56,913 nucleotides of DNA, taken from NCBI GenBank assembly GCA_019359115.1, contig JAHHHW010000093.1, positions 1 to 56,913 of the forward strand, in the 5' to 3' direction. Shown piece by piece: positions 26,896-36,578 of the stretch. Position numbers and translations under genes: made by a program. The DNA comes from Pelatocladus maniniholoensis HA4357-MV3 (GTDB lineage Bacteria; Cyanobacteriota; Cyanobacteriia; Cyanobacteriales; Nostocaceae). The notes under the pieces were generated by a model, which saw nothing but the letters and a program-made list of their open reading frames with translations, was not told the DNA's origin and ran no database searches. Position 1 is the first letter of the stretch, and every line of letters starts with the position of its first letter.

Positions 26896-27495
26896 ATGAA
26901 CAATATTTTCTCTAAACTGAGAGACTTTGTTGGTTTAAATGAGCCAGTAGAATACGAGTATTATGAAGAAGAACCTGAAGCAGAAACCTATCAGAATCTG
27001 TATCAGGAGCAAAATCAACAACCTGTACCCCAAGAAGCTACCTCAGCAAATCGACGTTGGCGTGAACCCATGCCTACAATGAATGCAAATCCAGATGTAG
27101 CAACTGCTTCTGCAAAAACAATGAGTAATGTTATTGGTATGCCCGGTGCTATTAATGGTATTTCAGAAGTTTTAGTACTAGAACCACGTACTTTTGAAGA
27201 AATGCCACAGGCAATTCAAGCCTTACGAGAGCGAAAGTCAGTGGTATTAAACTTGACAATTATGGACCCTGATCAAGCACAACGAGCAGTTGATTTTGTT
27301 GCAGGTGGCACTTACGCATTGGATGGACATCAAGAACGTATTGGCGAAAGCATCTTTTTGTTTACACCCAGTTGTGTCCAAGTTAGTACCCAAGGCGGAG
27401 TTCTTCACGAAGTACCTCAACCACCAGTGCGTACCCCACGTCCCGCACCTGGCAATCAAACTTGGGGAAGTGAACCCAATCGCATGGTACAGTAA
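26896..27495 (+). CDS. sepF: Cell division protein SepF
   Basis: SepF (Cdv2 in cyanobacteria) anchors and aligns FtsZ polymers at the septum. 199 residues: an N-terminal membrane-targeting helix ([14 protein letters not shown]), an acidic disordered linker (about 15-70) and the SepF domain at about 90-175 with [19 protein letters not shown] and [20 protein letters not shown] start at ATG 26896 because AGGAGC at 26881 is well placed and the amphipathic helix then begins at Met1; an upstream in-frame ATG at 26848 lies inside the palindrome and adds unconserved residues. proC follows 83 bp later. Confidence 0.94.
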   Translation: MNNIFSKLRDFVGLNEPVEYEYYEEEPEAETYQNLYQEQNQQPVPQEATSANRRWREPMPTMNANPDVATASAKTMSNVIGMPGAINGISEVLVLEPRTFEEMPQAIQALRERKSVVLNLTIMDPDQAQRAVDFVAGGTYALDGHQERIGESIFLFTPSCVQVSTQGGVLHEVPQPPVRTPRPAPGNQTWGSEPNRMVQ

Positions 27496-27578
27496 ACTAA
27501 AATTAGTCAAAAGTCAATAGTCCACAGTCCAGAGTTTTGACTATTGACTCTTGATTATTGACTCTTGACTACTAACTA

Positions 27579-28391
27579 ATGACTCATAAATTTGGATTAA
27601 TTGGCGGCGGGGTAATGGGAGAAGCTTTATTATCCCGCCTTATTGCTCGCTCGATTTATCATCCATCAGAAGTGATGGTTAGTGAACCACAGCCCACACG
27701 CCAAACTTTTTTAGCGCATCAGTACAATGTGGCTGTAACAGGTGATAACCGCTTGGTTTTTAGCCAAACAACAGATGTGATATTTTTAGCTGTTAAGCCA
27801 CAGGTTTTCAGCGCGATCGCTCAAGAATTAGCGGATGTTCTTAATCAAGGGCATTCACCGCTAGTAGTTTCTATATTGGCGGGTGTAACTTTATCCAATT
27901 TAGAAGCAGCTTTTGGGCAATTACCAGTGATTCGAGCAATGCCAAATACGCCAGCAACCGTAGGTGCAGGGATTACTGCTATTACTCCTGGTGCTTATAC
28001 CCACATCAAACATTTGGAAATAGCACGTAAGCTATTTTCAGCAGTCGGGGAAGTAGTAGAAGTACCCGAATCACAAATGGATGCAGTAACTGGTTTATCA
28101 GGTAGTGGACCAGCTTACGTGGCAATAATGGTAGAAGCACTTGCAGATGGAGGAGTCGCCGCAGGTTTACCCAGAGCGATCGCCAATCAACTGGCTTTAC
28201 AAACAGTGTTGGGAACTGCTCAGTTATTACACGAAACTAAATTCCACCCCGCAGAACTCAAAGATCGTGTTACCAGTCCCGGCGGAACTACAATTACTGG
28301 TATTGCCCAACTAGAACGTTCAGCATTTCGCTCTGCTCTGATTGAAGCAGTGAAAGCTGCTACCATCCGTTCTCAGGAATTGGGAAAGTGA
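27579..28391 (+). CDS. proC: Pyrroline-5-carboxylate reductase
   Basis: Last step of proline synthesis: NAD(P)H reduction of pyrroline-5-carboxylate. 270 residues. The Rossmann motif LIGGGVMGEALLSRL is at the N-terminus, AVKPQVF and RAMPNTPATVGAG follow, and TGLSGSGPAYVAIMVEALADG is the dimerisation and substrate signature; DRVTSPGGTTITGI lies near the C-terminus. Length normal. Together with pipX, pipY and sepF this is a conserved cyanobacterial neighbourhood. Confidence 0.96.
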   Translation: MTHKFGLIGGGVMGEALLSRLIARSIYHPSEVMVSEPQPTRQTFLAHQYNVAVTGDNRLVFSQTTDVIFLAVKPQVFSAIAQELADVLNQGHSPLVVSILAGVTLSNLEAAFGQLPVIRAMPNTPATVGAGITAITPGAYTHIKHLEIARKLFSAVGEVVEVPESQMDAVTGLSGSGPAYVAIMVEALADGGVAAGLPRAIANQLALQTVLGTAQLLHETKFHPAELKDRVTSPGGTTITGIAQLERSAFRSALIEAVKAATIRSQELGK

Positions 28392-28541
28392 AGGAGATTG
28401 AAGATCACGAAAAGGGGACAAGGGGGACAAGGGAGAATTATTTAACAAGTCTGTTCCCAATCCCCAATCCCCAATCCCTAATGCCCTACTTGCTAAGGCC
28501 TCATATAATATAGTAAAAAGTCTGGTTGCAATTTTTATTGA

Positions 28542-31217
28542 GTGAATTATTCTGCACTGTCTTCAGAAGTAGACCCCAGTTCTGTATTTCCTTTTGAACT
28601 GGATGCGTTCCAGCTAGATGCGATCGCTTCTCTAAATGCTGGACGTTCTGTGGTGGTTTGTGCGCCAACAGGTTCAGGTAAAACCTTAGTTGGAGAGTAT
28701 GGTATTTATCGTGCCTTGGTGCGAGGAAAACGGGTATTTTACACTACCCCCCTGAAGGCACTTTCTAACCAAAAATTACGTGACTTTCGTGAACAATTCG
28801 GCTTTGACGCAGTTGGGTTGTTAACAGGAGATGCTTCCATTAATCGGGATGCGCCAATTGTAGTTATGACTACAGAAATTTTCCGCAACATGCTTTACGG
28901 CACACCCATTGGGCAAGTTGGTATCTCCTTAACAGACGTAGAAGCAGTGGTATTAGATGAATGCCACTACATGAATGACCGCCAACGGGGAACAGTCTGG
29001 GAAGAATCAATAATTTATTGTCCCCACGAAATTCAACTGATTGCTCTATCAGCAACAGTCGCCAATAGTGAACAACTCACCGACTGGCTGAATCAAGTCC
29101 ACGGCCCAACTGATCTGATCTACTCAGATTTTCGTCCCGTTCCTTTGGAATTTCATTTTGGAAATCTCAAAGGGGTATTTCCACTGCTCAATGACAATAA
29201 AACTCAAATTAACGGGCGTCTGCTCAAACGAAACAGAAAAAAAGAATTAGAAAAAGGCAAAGGCAATCGCAGACCAGAAGCACCTAGTATAAATTTTATT
29301 CTTAGCCATCTCCAGCAACGAGATATGCTGCCAGCAATCTACTTTATCTTCAGCCGTCGCGGCTGTGATAAAGCAGTGGCAGAAGTCGGTGATATGTGGC
29401 TGGTTAATGAGCAAGAAGCGCAGCAGTTACGGCGACAAATTGACGACTTTTTCAGCCGGAACCCAGATGCGGGGCGAGCCGGACATATTGCCCCCCTCTA
29501 CCGTGGTATCGCTGCACACCACGCCGGAATTTTACCAGCGTGGAAAGTGCTAGTAGAAGAACTATTTCAGCAAGGACTAATTAAAGTAGTATTTGCCACA
29601 GAAACACTGGCAGCAGGAATTAATATGCCTGCTCGAACAACAGTTATTTCTAGCATATCTAAGCGTACTGATACTGGACACCGGATGTTGACAGCTTCTG
29701 AATTTCTGCAAATGGCAGGAAGAGCAGGGCGTCGGGGTATGGATGAAGTCGGTCATGTGGTGACATTACAAACTCCCTTTGAGGGAGCAGAACACGCCGC
29801 AGCTTTGGCAATCAAAAAACCAGATCCGTTGGTCAGCCATTTTACACCTAGTTACGGCATGGTGTTGAACTTACTGCAAATCCATACTCTTGATGAAGCT
29901 AGAGAACTCATTGAGCGGAGCTTTGGTCAGTATCTAGCAAATGTACATCTCCAACCAAGGCAGCAATATATTGCCGAGTTGCAAGGAGAATTAGACGAAA
30001 TTAATACACAAATTGCTGCGGTAGAAGAAAGCGAAATCGCTAGCTATGAAAAACTGCGACAACGCCTGAAAGTAGAACAAAAATTATTAAACACACTGCA
30101 AGAGCAAGCAGACGAAGGGCAACAAGAAGAATTAACAATGATGCTCAACTTTGCTGTATCAGGGACATTACTTAGTCTTAAAGGTAAATACTTAACAATG
30201 TCTCTGCCAGTAACCGCAGTGCTAGTAGGCAAAACTCAAGGTGTTAGCCAAACACCTTATTTAGTGTGTTTAGGGAGAGATAACCGTTGGTATGTAGCAA
30301 CTACAGCAGATGTAGTCAACTTATATGCAGAATTACCGAGAATTGATGTACCTCCTGACTTGCTACCACCTGCACAGATGAATTTAAAGCCAGGACAGTC
30401 CTGTCGTGGTGAAGAAGAAAGTAGAGCGATCGCTCTACAAATTCCCGAACCAGAAGAGTTTCTACACACAGCGCCCGAAGTAATAGAACAACTTCATGTA
30501 GTTGCGAGTTTACGAGAGCAAATAGAAGCTCACCCACTGCATAAAACTGGCAATGTTGGTACTATTTTCAAACGTAAGGTACGGGCTGCCGAATTAGAAG
30601 AAGAAATTCAAGAATTGCAAACACAGATAGAGCAACAGTCCCAACGACATTGGGAAGAGTTTCTTAACCTGATTGAAATTTTGCAGTATTTTGAAGCCTT
30701 AGATAACTTATTACCTACACAATTAGGACAAATTGCCGCAGCAATTCGAGGTGAAAATGAACTGTGGCTTGGTTTAGTCCTCGTTAGTGGAGAACTAGAT
30801 AACCTTGATCCCCACTATTTAGCAGCAGCAGCAGCAGCATTAGTGACAGAAACTCCACGTCCAGATAGTAGAGTGCGCTTTGAACTTAGTGATGAAGTTG
30901 CAGAAGCCTTAGCGAAATTACGTGGAATTCGCCGCAAGATGTTCCAACTACAACGCCGCTATAATGTTGCTTTACCTATCTGGTTGGAGTTTGAACTAAT
31001 CGCCTTAGTTGAACAGTGGGCATTAGGGATGGATTGGGTTGAACTGTGCGACCATACCACTTTAGATGAAGGTGATGTCGTGCGAATTTTAAGGCGGACA
31101 CTGGATTTATTATCCCAAATTCCCCATGTACCTTACATGTCAGACTCCTTACGACGTAATGCTTTACGTGCTATCCAGTTAATTGATCGGTTCCCAGTCA
31201 ATGAAGTTGTGGAATAG
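28542..31217 (+). CDS. Ski2/Mtr4-like DEVH-box RNA helicase
   Basis: An 891-residue superfamily 2 helicase. Walker A is APTGSGKT at 41-48, Walker B DECH at 139-142, SAT follows near 170, and QMAGRAGRRGMDE is motif VI. The C-terminal 170 residues match the DSHCT domain seen in exosome helicases (ending near RNALRAIQLIDRFPV). An inserted coiled-coil part lies around 470-530 and 680-710. Cyanobacterial and plastid homologues (ISE2-like) are tied to RNA processing and group-II intron or rRNA maturation. GTG start; no operon partner. Confidence 0.92.
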   Translation: MNYSALSSEVDPSSVFPFELDAFQLDAIASLNAGRSVVVCAPTGSGKTLVGEYGIYRALVRGKRVFYTTPLKALSNQKLRDFREQFGFDAVGLLTGDASINRDAPIVVMTTEIFRNMLYGTPIGQVGISLTDVEAVVLDECHYMNDRQRGTVWEESIIYCPHEIQLIALSATVANSEQLTDWLNQVHGPTDLIYSDFRPVPLEFHFGNLKGVFPLLNDNKTQINGRLLKRNRKKELEKGKGNRRPEAPSINFILSHLQQRDMLPAIYFIFSRRGCDKAVAEVGDMWLVNEQEAQQLRRQIDDFFSRNPDAGRAGHIAPLYRGIAAHHAGILPAWKVLVEELFQQGLIKVVFATETLAAGINMPARTTVISSISKRTDTGHRMLTASEFLQMAGRAGRRGMDEVGHVVTLQTPFEGAEHAAALAIKKPDPLVSHFTPSYGMVLNLLQIHTLDEARELIERSFGQYLANVHLQPRQQYIAELQGELDEINTQIAAVEESEIASYEKLRQRLKVEQKLLNTLQEQADEGQQEELTMMLNFAVSGTLLSLKGKYLTMSLPVTAVLVGKTQGVSQTPYLVCLGRDNRWYVATTADVVNLYAELPRIDVPPDLLPPAQMNLKPGQSCRGEEESRAIALQIPEPEEFLHTAPEVIEQLHVVASLREQIEAHPLHKTGNVGTIFKRKVRAAELEEEIQELQTQIEQQSQRHWEEFLNLIEILQYFEALDNLLPTQLGQIAAAIRGENELWLGLVLVSGELDNLDPHYLAAAAAALVTETPRPDSRVRFELSDEVAEALAKLRGIRRKMFQLQRRYNVALPIWLEFELIALVEQWALGMDWVELCDHTTLDEGDVVRILRRTLDLLSQIPHVPYMSDSLRRNALRAIQLIDRFPVNEVVE

Positions 31218-31340
31218 TCAAGAAAAAGGGGTGTAAGGGGGTAAGGCTATAGGGGTGGGTGTCAATCGCAGTTTTTCAACAATCCACAAGACAACGCAAA
31301 AACCCCACGAGTGTTTCACCCCTTGTCTTTCTTGTCCTAC

Positions 31341-31377
31341 TTCCCGATCCCCGATCCCCAATCCCCAACCCCTCCTT
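31341..31377. repeat. (CCCCGAT/CCCCAAT) heptanucleotide repeat
   Basis: Tandem CCCGATCCCCGATCCCCAAT-type units between the convergent helicase and YgfZ genes. Related runs, in either orientation, occur at 9317-9342, 26234-26291, 28448-28474 and 48640-48662. Such heptamer repeats are a known trait of heterocystous cyanobacteria. Confidence 0.8.
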
Positions 31378-32361
31378 TCAATCTGGGTATTGGTGAGAAA
31401 CGAACGGAACTTCTACTATTTCACCTGGGACTTCTCCAACTTTAACTTGCAAACCGACACCACCAGCTTTAGTACGGATATAGCCTAAACCACGATAACC
31501 ATCGACAGTTTCAATACAACTGGTCAATTTACCGACTTTTTCATCCCCTACTGTAATTGCTGTTCCTGGTTCGACAGCAGCACTCAATTTTAGACCCCAA
31601 AGGTATTGTTTTACACCTTTATAAGTATTTAAACGGGCAATAGTTTCTTGACCAATATAACAACCTTTGTTAAAAGAAACTGTCTGCCATAAACCCACTT
31701 CCAAAGGATTGTAATCATCAGTCAGTTCTTGCTCTGGAAGGGGGCGACCTTGTGTAATTCGTAACGCTTCCCAAGCGCGATCGCTCATTGCTACTGCGCC
31801 TAACTCAACAATTTGATTCCAAACGGTTTCTTTAATAGAAGCTGGCAAAATCAGAGTGTAGCCAGGAGAAGCCAAACCACTACCAACAGCAATATCTATA
31901 CCATTAAATACTTGGTGATTCCCGTAGGGTTGACCAATAATGGCGCTAGCGCCTAGCTTTTCAATTACGGTGTCACTAGCTGGCCCGATTAGACTCAAAG
32001 TTGCAGTTTCATCAGTGACATCAATAAGTTGTACCTTGTCTGCAAAAAAGATATAACGATCCAGCCACTGCAACAGATACTCACGACGGTTAGGCGAAAC
32101 CAAAAGTAGCACTGCATCTGCCATTACATAGCCTGTTACTAAGTCAATGGTACGAGCAGTGGATGTCACAAAAACTGTATCACAGCCTTGTCCTGGTTGC
32201 AGTGTTTGAAAATCATTTGTGCTTTGATTATGCAAAAAGCGCAGACGCTCATCGTCAGATACTTTAATTCGTCCCCAGTGTGAGCGATCGCATATTGCAA
32301 CTGTAGTTTTTGCCGCTTCGATAGCTGCTGTGTCTTGAGTGTCAATAGCAAATGTAGACAT
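31378..32361 (-). CDS. ygfZ: YgfZ/GcvT-domain folate-binding protein
   Basis: A 327-residue tetrahydrofolate-binding protein of the COG0354 family, involved in Fe-S cluster repair or assembly. The diagnostic motif KGCYIGQE (Cys retained) is visible near residue 226, followed by the GcvT-like C-terminal barrel. I start at ATG 32361 (MSTFAIDTQDTAAIEAAK), which suits the family; the frame stays open to 32424 but adds an unconserved hydrophobic leader. Convergent with the helicase gene. Confidence 0.9.
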   Translation of the reverse strand: MSTFAIDTQDTAAIEAAKTTVAICDRSHWGRIKVSDDERLRFLHNQSTNDFQTLQPGQGCDTVFVTSTARTIDLVTGYVMADAVLLLVSPNRREYLLQWLDRYIFFADKVQLIDVTDETATLSLIGPASDTVIEKLGASAIIGQPYGNHQVFNGIDIAVGSGLASPGYTLILPASIKETVWNQIVELGAVAMSDRAWEALRITQGRPLPEQELTDDYNPLEVGLWQTVSFNKGCYIGQETIARLNTYKGVKQYLWGLKLSAAVEPGTAITVGDEKVGKLTSCIETVDGYRGLGYIRTKAGGVGLQVKVGEVPGEIVEVPFVSHQYPD

Positions 32362-32595
32362 AGTAATGTGAATTGAAACTACGACAAAATCTATGTTTTG
32401 AAAATACAACCATCGAGAGAGCATCTCAATTTTTTCAATATATCGCGCTTGGGTTTAAATTTTTAGCGGTATATTGAAAAGGGATATTCCCATGCTATGA
32501 GACTGCTATTGAAATCGCAGGCGGTTTTTTATTTTTCTCGGCTACCCCTGTTTATTGAACCGATACAAAAAATTGATTCTTTAACTTTTAGAAAT

Positions 32596-33696
32596 CTATT
32601 TTTTCTGCGTCTCAGCAGGGAACGGCGTATACTTGCCTCCCAATGCTTCTACAATAGACCGTGTATTTGCTGCCATCATTTTGCTGTAAGTATCACCCTC
32701 ACTTTCAGCAGCACCTATGGAATCAGAATAGAGTTGACGCGGTGCTAACTTCACTCCTGCTTCTTGTGCAACTGTTTGAATTAAATTCGGGTTAATTGTC
32801 GTTTCCGCAAAAATTGCTGATACACCAATTTTTTTGATTGATTCTACTAATTGCTTAACAGTTTGAGCGCTTGGCTGTTCTTCAGTGCTAATACCGATCA
32901 GCGTACCTGCAATGGGTATTCGATAAGCACGTCCATAATACTGAAATGCATCGTGAGTGGTTACAAGTTTGCGTTTATTTGGGGGGATAGTTTGAATTTG
33001 TTGGGTAATCCAGCTATCTAACTGTTGTAATTCTGTAGTTAATTGCTGTGCATTCTGAGTAAATTCGGCTTTGTCTTCGGGTGATAACTTAATTAAACCA
33101 TCTCGAATTGCATTCACCATCGCGATCGCATTTTTCACGTCACCCCAAACATGCGGATCTGGTACTACTTCACCCTTACCTTTGTCTAGCTGTAACGGTT
33201 TTGCTACTTCCCCCACCGCTAACTTCCGCGCCTTTGTTCCAGCAGCATTCATTAACTTAATCAGTCCAGGCTCTAAATTATACCCGTTATACAAAATCAA
33301 ATCTGCTTCTTCTAAGAATCTACTATCTTGTGGTCTAGGTTCGTATACATGGGGATCTGTACCCGGTTGGAGAATTCCTGTTAGTTGAATTTCATCTCCT
33401 CCAACCTCCTCAGCCAAATCAGCAATAATCGTGCTAGTTGCGACAACTTGTGGCTTGTCATCCGCCCTTGAGTTAGAAGAATTCGATCCTGTACAAGCAA
33501 ATAAAGCAATCGGTAAAAGTATTACTAAACAAGCATTTTGGCAGATATATCTCCAGCGTAAAGAAGCACAGACTAGGAAAACTAAAGGATAAAAATAGCT
33601 TCCTTGTCGCTCGTGTTCTCCTACTGCTTCCAGTCCTCTGTCTTGAGTATTAGTTTTACTTATATTCAACATTATCCCAGCTATAGATGTTCTCAT
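32596..33696 (-). CDS. Zinc/manganese ABC transporter substrate-binding lipoprotein
   Basis: A cluster A-I metal-binding protein, 366 residues if the first ATG is used. A hydrophobic signal ends in the lipobox LFAC with Cys68, so the true start may lie downstream (ATG at about 33669). Metal ligands by alignment to the family: His116 (DPHVYEP), His182 (PHVWGD), His248 (TTHDAF) and Asp325 (YSDSIG). Mn-specific PsaA/MntC proteins have Glu at the third position; His here is as in ZnuA and TroA, so zinc or mixed specificity is likely. The His-rich loop of ZnuA is absent. Divergent from its ATPase and permease genes across 51 bp. Confidence 0.88.
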   Translation of the reverse strand: MRTSIAGIMLNISKTNTQDRGLEAVGEHERQGSYFYPLVFLVCASLRWRYICQNACLVILLPIALFACTGSNSSNSRADDKPQVVATSTIIADLAEEVGGDEIQLTGILQPGTDPHVYEPRPQDSRFLEEADLILYNGYNLEPGLIKLMNAAGTKARKLAVGEVAKPLQLDKGKGEVVPDPHVWGDVKNAIAMVNAIRDGLIKLSPEDKAEFTQNAQQLTTELQQLDSWITQQIQTIPPNKRKLVTTHDAFQYYGRAYRIPIAGTLIGISTEEQPSAQTVKQLVESIKKIGVSAIFAETTINPNLIQTVAQEAGVKLAPRQLYSDSIGAAESEGDTYSKMMAANTRSIVEALGGKYTPFPAETQKK

Positions 33697-33747
33697 ATTC
33701 TTTTCATTTTTATAGTAAGCTGAAGCAAGAACTATAAAAAAACAATT
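33697..33747. promoter_or_regulatory. Short divergent control region of the metal transporter
   Basis: 51 bp (about 75 if the binding protein starts at its second Met) separate the divergent transcripts. The region is AT-rich, with TATAGT near 33711 and TATAAA near 33732. A shared operator for a Fur/Zur-type regulator would be expected here, but I see no clear palindrome. Confidence 0.35.
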
Positions 33748-34569
33748 ATGGAAATGCTATTTTTACACCCAACCCAACCCCAAAAGAAAACAGTAGAAAT
33801 GCTTAGTGCAGAGATCAAAACTATTGAAAATAATCCTAGTAATGCCATTAGCATTGCTCATTTAAGCGTGTATTATCGAGCAGTAGAAGCCCTCAGAGAT
33901 ATAAATTGCACTATCAAACCGGGACAACTCACAGGTATTTTTGGTCCGAATGGTGCTGGTAAAAGTACGCTGATGAAGGCGATGTTGGGGTTAGTTCCTA
34001 GTAGTAGCGGACAAATACTGTATAAAGGTAAACCCTTAATGCAGCAACTAGATCAAGTCGCCTACGTACCTCAACGCAGTCAAATCGATTGGACTTATCC
34101 CGCTACTGTTTGGGATGTAGTGATGATGGGAAGAGTAAAAAAAACAGGCTGGTTACGTGGTTTTAGTACGGTGAGTCGGCACGTAGCAAAAGCTGCTCTA
34201 GAACGAGTAGGGATGGGTGAATACCGTAATCGCCCAATCGGACAGCTTTCTGGTGGACAACAACAACGAGTATTTTTAGCACGCGCTCTAACACAGGAAG
34301 CAGATATTTTTTGCTTTGATGAACCTTTTGTAGGAATCGATCAAAAAACTCAGTCAGTGATTTTTGAAGTCTTCGGCGAACTCACCCAGGCTGGAAAAAT
34401 AGTTCTTGTTGTCAATCATGACTTGGGTGAGTCTATCTCTCATTTTGATGAATTGATTTTATTAAATCGTGAATTAGTCGCCACAGGTTCTCGACAACAG
34501 GTATTAACAGAAGAAAACTTGTCCCGCGCCTACAGTGGTAATGTAATGTTTTGGAAAGAGGCAGCTTAA
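33748..34569 (+). CDS. Zn/Mn ABC transporter ATP-binding protein
   Basis: A 273-residue ATPase. Walker A is GPNGAGKST near 68-76, the ABC signature LSGGQQQRV near 165-173, Walker B DIFCFDEP near 185-192 and the switch His in VVNHDLGES. N-terminal 30 residues are not part of the fold, so an internal start (ATG 33799, MLSAEIK) is possible. It energises uptake together with the permease encoded 63 bp downstream and the divergent binding lipoprotein. Confidence 0.92.
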   Translation: MEMLFLHPTQPQKKTVEMLSAEIKTIENNPSNAISIAHLSVYYRAVEALRDINCTIKPGQLTGIFGPNGAGKSTLMKAMLGLVPSSSGQILYKGKPLMQQLDQVAYVPQRSQIDWTYPATVWDVVMMGRVKKTGWLRGFSTVSRHVAKAALERVGMGEYRNRPIGQLSGGQQQRVFLARALTQEADIFCFDEPFVGIDQKTQSVIFEVFGELTQAGKIVLVVNHDLGESISHFDELILLNRELVATGSRQQVLTEENLSRAYSGNVMFWKEAA

Positions 34570-34632
34570 TTAATCATTGGTCATTGGTTATTAGTCATTG
34601 GTCACTGGTATGACAAAGAACAAAAAATAAGT

Positions 34633-35481
34633 ATGTTAGAAGCGTTGATTGAGCCTTTACAATATGGCTTTATGCAGCGATCGCTTGTGATCGCCATTTT
34701 GGTAGGGATGTTATGTGCAGTTGTCGGTAGCTACTTAATGGTGCAACGATTAGCTTTGCTAGGTGATGCGATCAGTCACTCGGTTTTACCTGGACTAGCG
34801 ATCGCTTTTTTGGTAGGTAGTAATATTTTTATTGGAGCATTCATTGCTGGTGTTTTGAGTACAATGTGCATCGCTTTGATCAGGACGCGATCGCCAATCA
34901 AAGAAGACGCCGCAATGGGGATAGTATTTTCGGCATTTTTTGCTCTTGGTGTAACTTTAATTACTGTTATCCAGAAAGAAAATAAAATTGATCTCAATCA
35001 TTTTCTTTTTGGTAATATTCTGGGTGTGACTACACAGGATGTCAGAGATACAGCGATCATTGCCGCTATAGTATTTATAGTCGTTTTTTTACTCTATAAA
35101 GAACTGCTATTTTATACTTTTGATCCTTTAGGCGCACAAGCCGCAGGTTTACCAGTCAATCGTCTCAACTTTGGACTAATGCTGTTGATTGCGTTAACAA
35201 TAGTCGCCAGTATGAAAGCTGTTGGTGTCATCTTAGTTTTATCATTATTAATTACACCAGGTGCTACTGCCTATTTATTAGTTCAACGCCTGCACGAAGT
35301 CATGATTTTAGGTGCAGTAATTGGGGTAATTTCTAGTATCAGTGGTATGTATTTAAGTTACTTTTATAATTTGCCTTCTGGGCCTGCGATCGTTTTAGTA
35401 GTATCAGGATTATTTGTGTTGGCGTTGCTATTGAGTCCTAATCATGGTGTTTTTAATCACAGACAAAAGTTGAAAAATTAA
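34633..35481 (+). CDS. Zn/Mn ABC transporter permease
   Basis: A 282-residue ABC-3 family permease with about eight membrane spans. SYLMVQRLALLGDAISHSVL near 37-56 and KAVGVILVLSLLITPGATAY near 194-213 are the family signatures. It follows the ATPase gene; the gap carries TCATTGGTTATTAGTCATTGG repeat words. Specificity follows the binding protein: zinc and/or manganese. Confidence 0.92.
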   Translation: MLEALIEPLQYGFMQRSLVIAILVGMLCAVVGSYLMVQRLALLGDAISHSVLPGLAIAFLVGSNIFIGAFIAGVLSTMCIALIRTRSPIKEDAAMGIVFSAFFALGVTLITVIQKENKIDLNHFLFGNILGVTTQDVRDTAIIAAIVFIVVFLLYKELLFYTFDPLGAQAAGLPVNRLNFGLMLLIALTIVASMKAVGVILVLSLLITPGATAYLLVQRLHEVMILGAVIGVISSISGMYLSYFYNLPSGPAIVLVVSGLFVLALLLSPNHGVFNHRQKLKN

Positions 35482-35519
35482 CACTGAGAATTCACAATTC
35501 AGTCTCATGTCAGAAAAAA

Positions 35520-35609
35520 CCCACGCTTAAAAGCGTGGGATTGAAAAGCTTTGTTATTTTAGTACATTTGTACTGGTTAACACTCCACGACTAAAAGAGT
35601 GTAGGAGTG
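35520..35609. terminator. Two consecutive hairpins between convergent genes
   Basis: CCCACGCTT at 35520-35528 pairs with AAGCGTGGG at 35531-35539, and CACTCC at 35581-35586 pairs with GGAGTG at 35604-35609. They lie between the permease (rightward) and the RRM gene (leftward). Terminator function is plausible. The loop style (CTTAAAAGCG then GGGATTGAAAA) also resembles subterminal hairpins of IS200/IS605 elements, but no such element is present. Confidence 0.5.
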
Positions 35610-35631
35610 TCAACTTCTACCCTATTTAGGA

Positions 35632-35928
35632 TTAATAGCGGTTACGGAAGTTGTTTCCTCTGTTACCACCATACGAACCCCTGTTTTCTTTAGGTTTGGC
35701 TTTATTCACTTTGAGGTCGCGTCCCATCCACTCAGCACCATCAAGAGCTTCAATGGCTGCGGATTCTTCAGCTTCTGTACCCATTTCTACAAAACCAAAA
35801 CCACGCAAGCGGCCTGTCTCACGGTCAGTAGGTAGCTGAACCCGCTTTACAGTACCATATTCTGCAAAAACAGCATTGAGACTATCTTCTGTAACATCGT
35901 AAGAAAGATTGCCTACATAAATTGACAT
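35632..35928 (-). CDS. RRM RNA-binding protein (Rbp type)
   Basis: A 98-residue cyanobacterial RNA-binding protein with one RRM. RNP2 is IYVGNL at 3-8 and RNP1 is LRGFGFVEM near 43-51, and a Gly/Asn/Arg-rich tail (YGGNRGNNFRNRY) ends the protein. Members with such tails (RbpA family) are often cold-induced and influence mRNA stability and location. A good ribosome-binding site, GGAGAG, lies 6 nt before the ATG. Confidence 0.93.
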   Translation of the reverse strand: MSIYVGNLSYDVTEDSLNAVFAEYGTVKRVQLPTDRETGRLRGFGFVEMGTEAEESAAIEALDGAEWMGRDLKVNKAKPKENRGSYGGNRGNNFRNRY

Positions 35929-36195
35929 AGATTCTCTCCAAAATCATTAAGTGTGTAGAGATGAGCGACTTCGGAGAAAAGTCTGTCAATACCAAAAGGA
36001 AAAAACCCATCAATACTAAGAACAAACACGGTCGCCGAATGAACTCTCACCCTACCAGCATGACATAGCAACCAAAATATTGGGAGCTAAGTTTGAAAAA
36101 CTGTTATAAAAAGTTATGTTAGCAATTAATAACTAAGTATAAGTTTAATTTTTATTAGTAAATAAATTAAACTGAGGATAACATACCATTATAGT
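35929..36195. other. Leader and promoter region of the RRM gene
   Basis: About 270 bp with no frame. Long leaders are usual for cold-responsive rbp genes; no specific element is identifiable by eye. Confidence 0.4.
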
Positions 36196-36495
36196 TCACA
36201 AAATCTTAATTAAGTCAGCAAAGCCATAAAAACTAACAATTAATAATAGTAATGCTGTGAATTGGGTAACTCGTGTCTGAGGAGAGGGAGCGATCGCTTC
36301 TCGGACTAAAATAGAAATTGAAGCACCGACCACAAAACTTAAACCCAGTACCATATAAGGTATTTCTCTTGGTACAACACTAGAAATAGCCAACATGGTA
36401 ATTGCTAGCGTCAACATTAACAGTTCCACAAACCGAGGTGGGTTGTATTGGCTAGATAAAATTAGAGTGTTTAACCAAAAACGCCAGCTTCTCAT
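36196..36495 (-). CDS. Small membrane protein, unknown function
   Basis: 99 residues from ATG 36495 (MRSWRFWLNTLIL); a longer frame to 36564 only adds a polar stretch translated from repeat-like sequence. Three hydrophobic segments are visible (about 26-45, 48-66 and 76-98). No family recognised. It lies 83 bp after the chlI stop on the same strand and may be co-transcribed with it. Confidence 0.55.
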   Translation of the reverse strand: MRSWRFWLNTLILSSQYNPPRFVELLMLTLAITMLAISSVVPREIPYMVLGLSFVVGASISILVREAIAPSPQTRVTQFTALLLLIVSFYGFADLIKIL

Positions 36496-36578
36496 CACAA
36501 ATCGACCATCTTTGACATTTTTGTCATTTGTTGCTAGTTGTTTGTTGTTGGTTGTCACAAACAACTAGCAACAATAAA

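Noticed and set aside
35520-35609. IS200/IS605 element end
   Set aside because: Hairpin style is similar, but there is no transposase, TnpB or second end.
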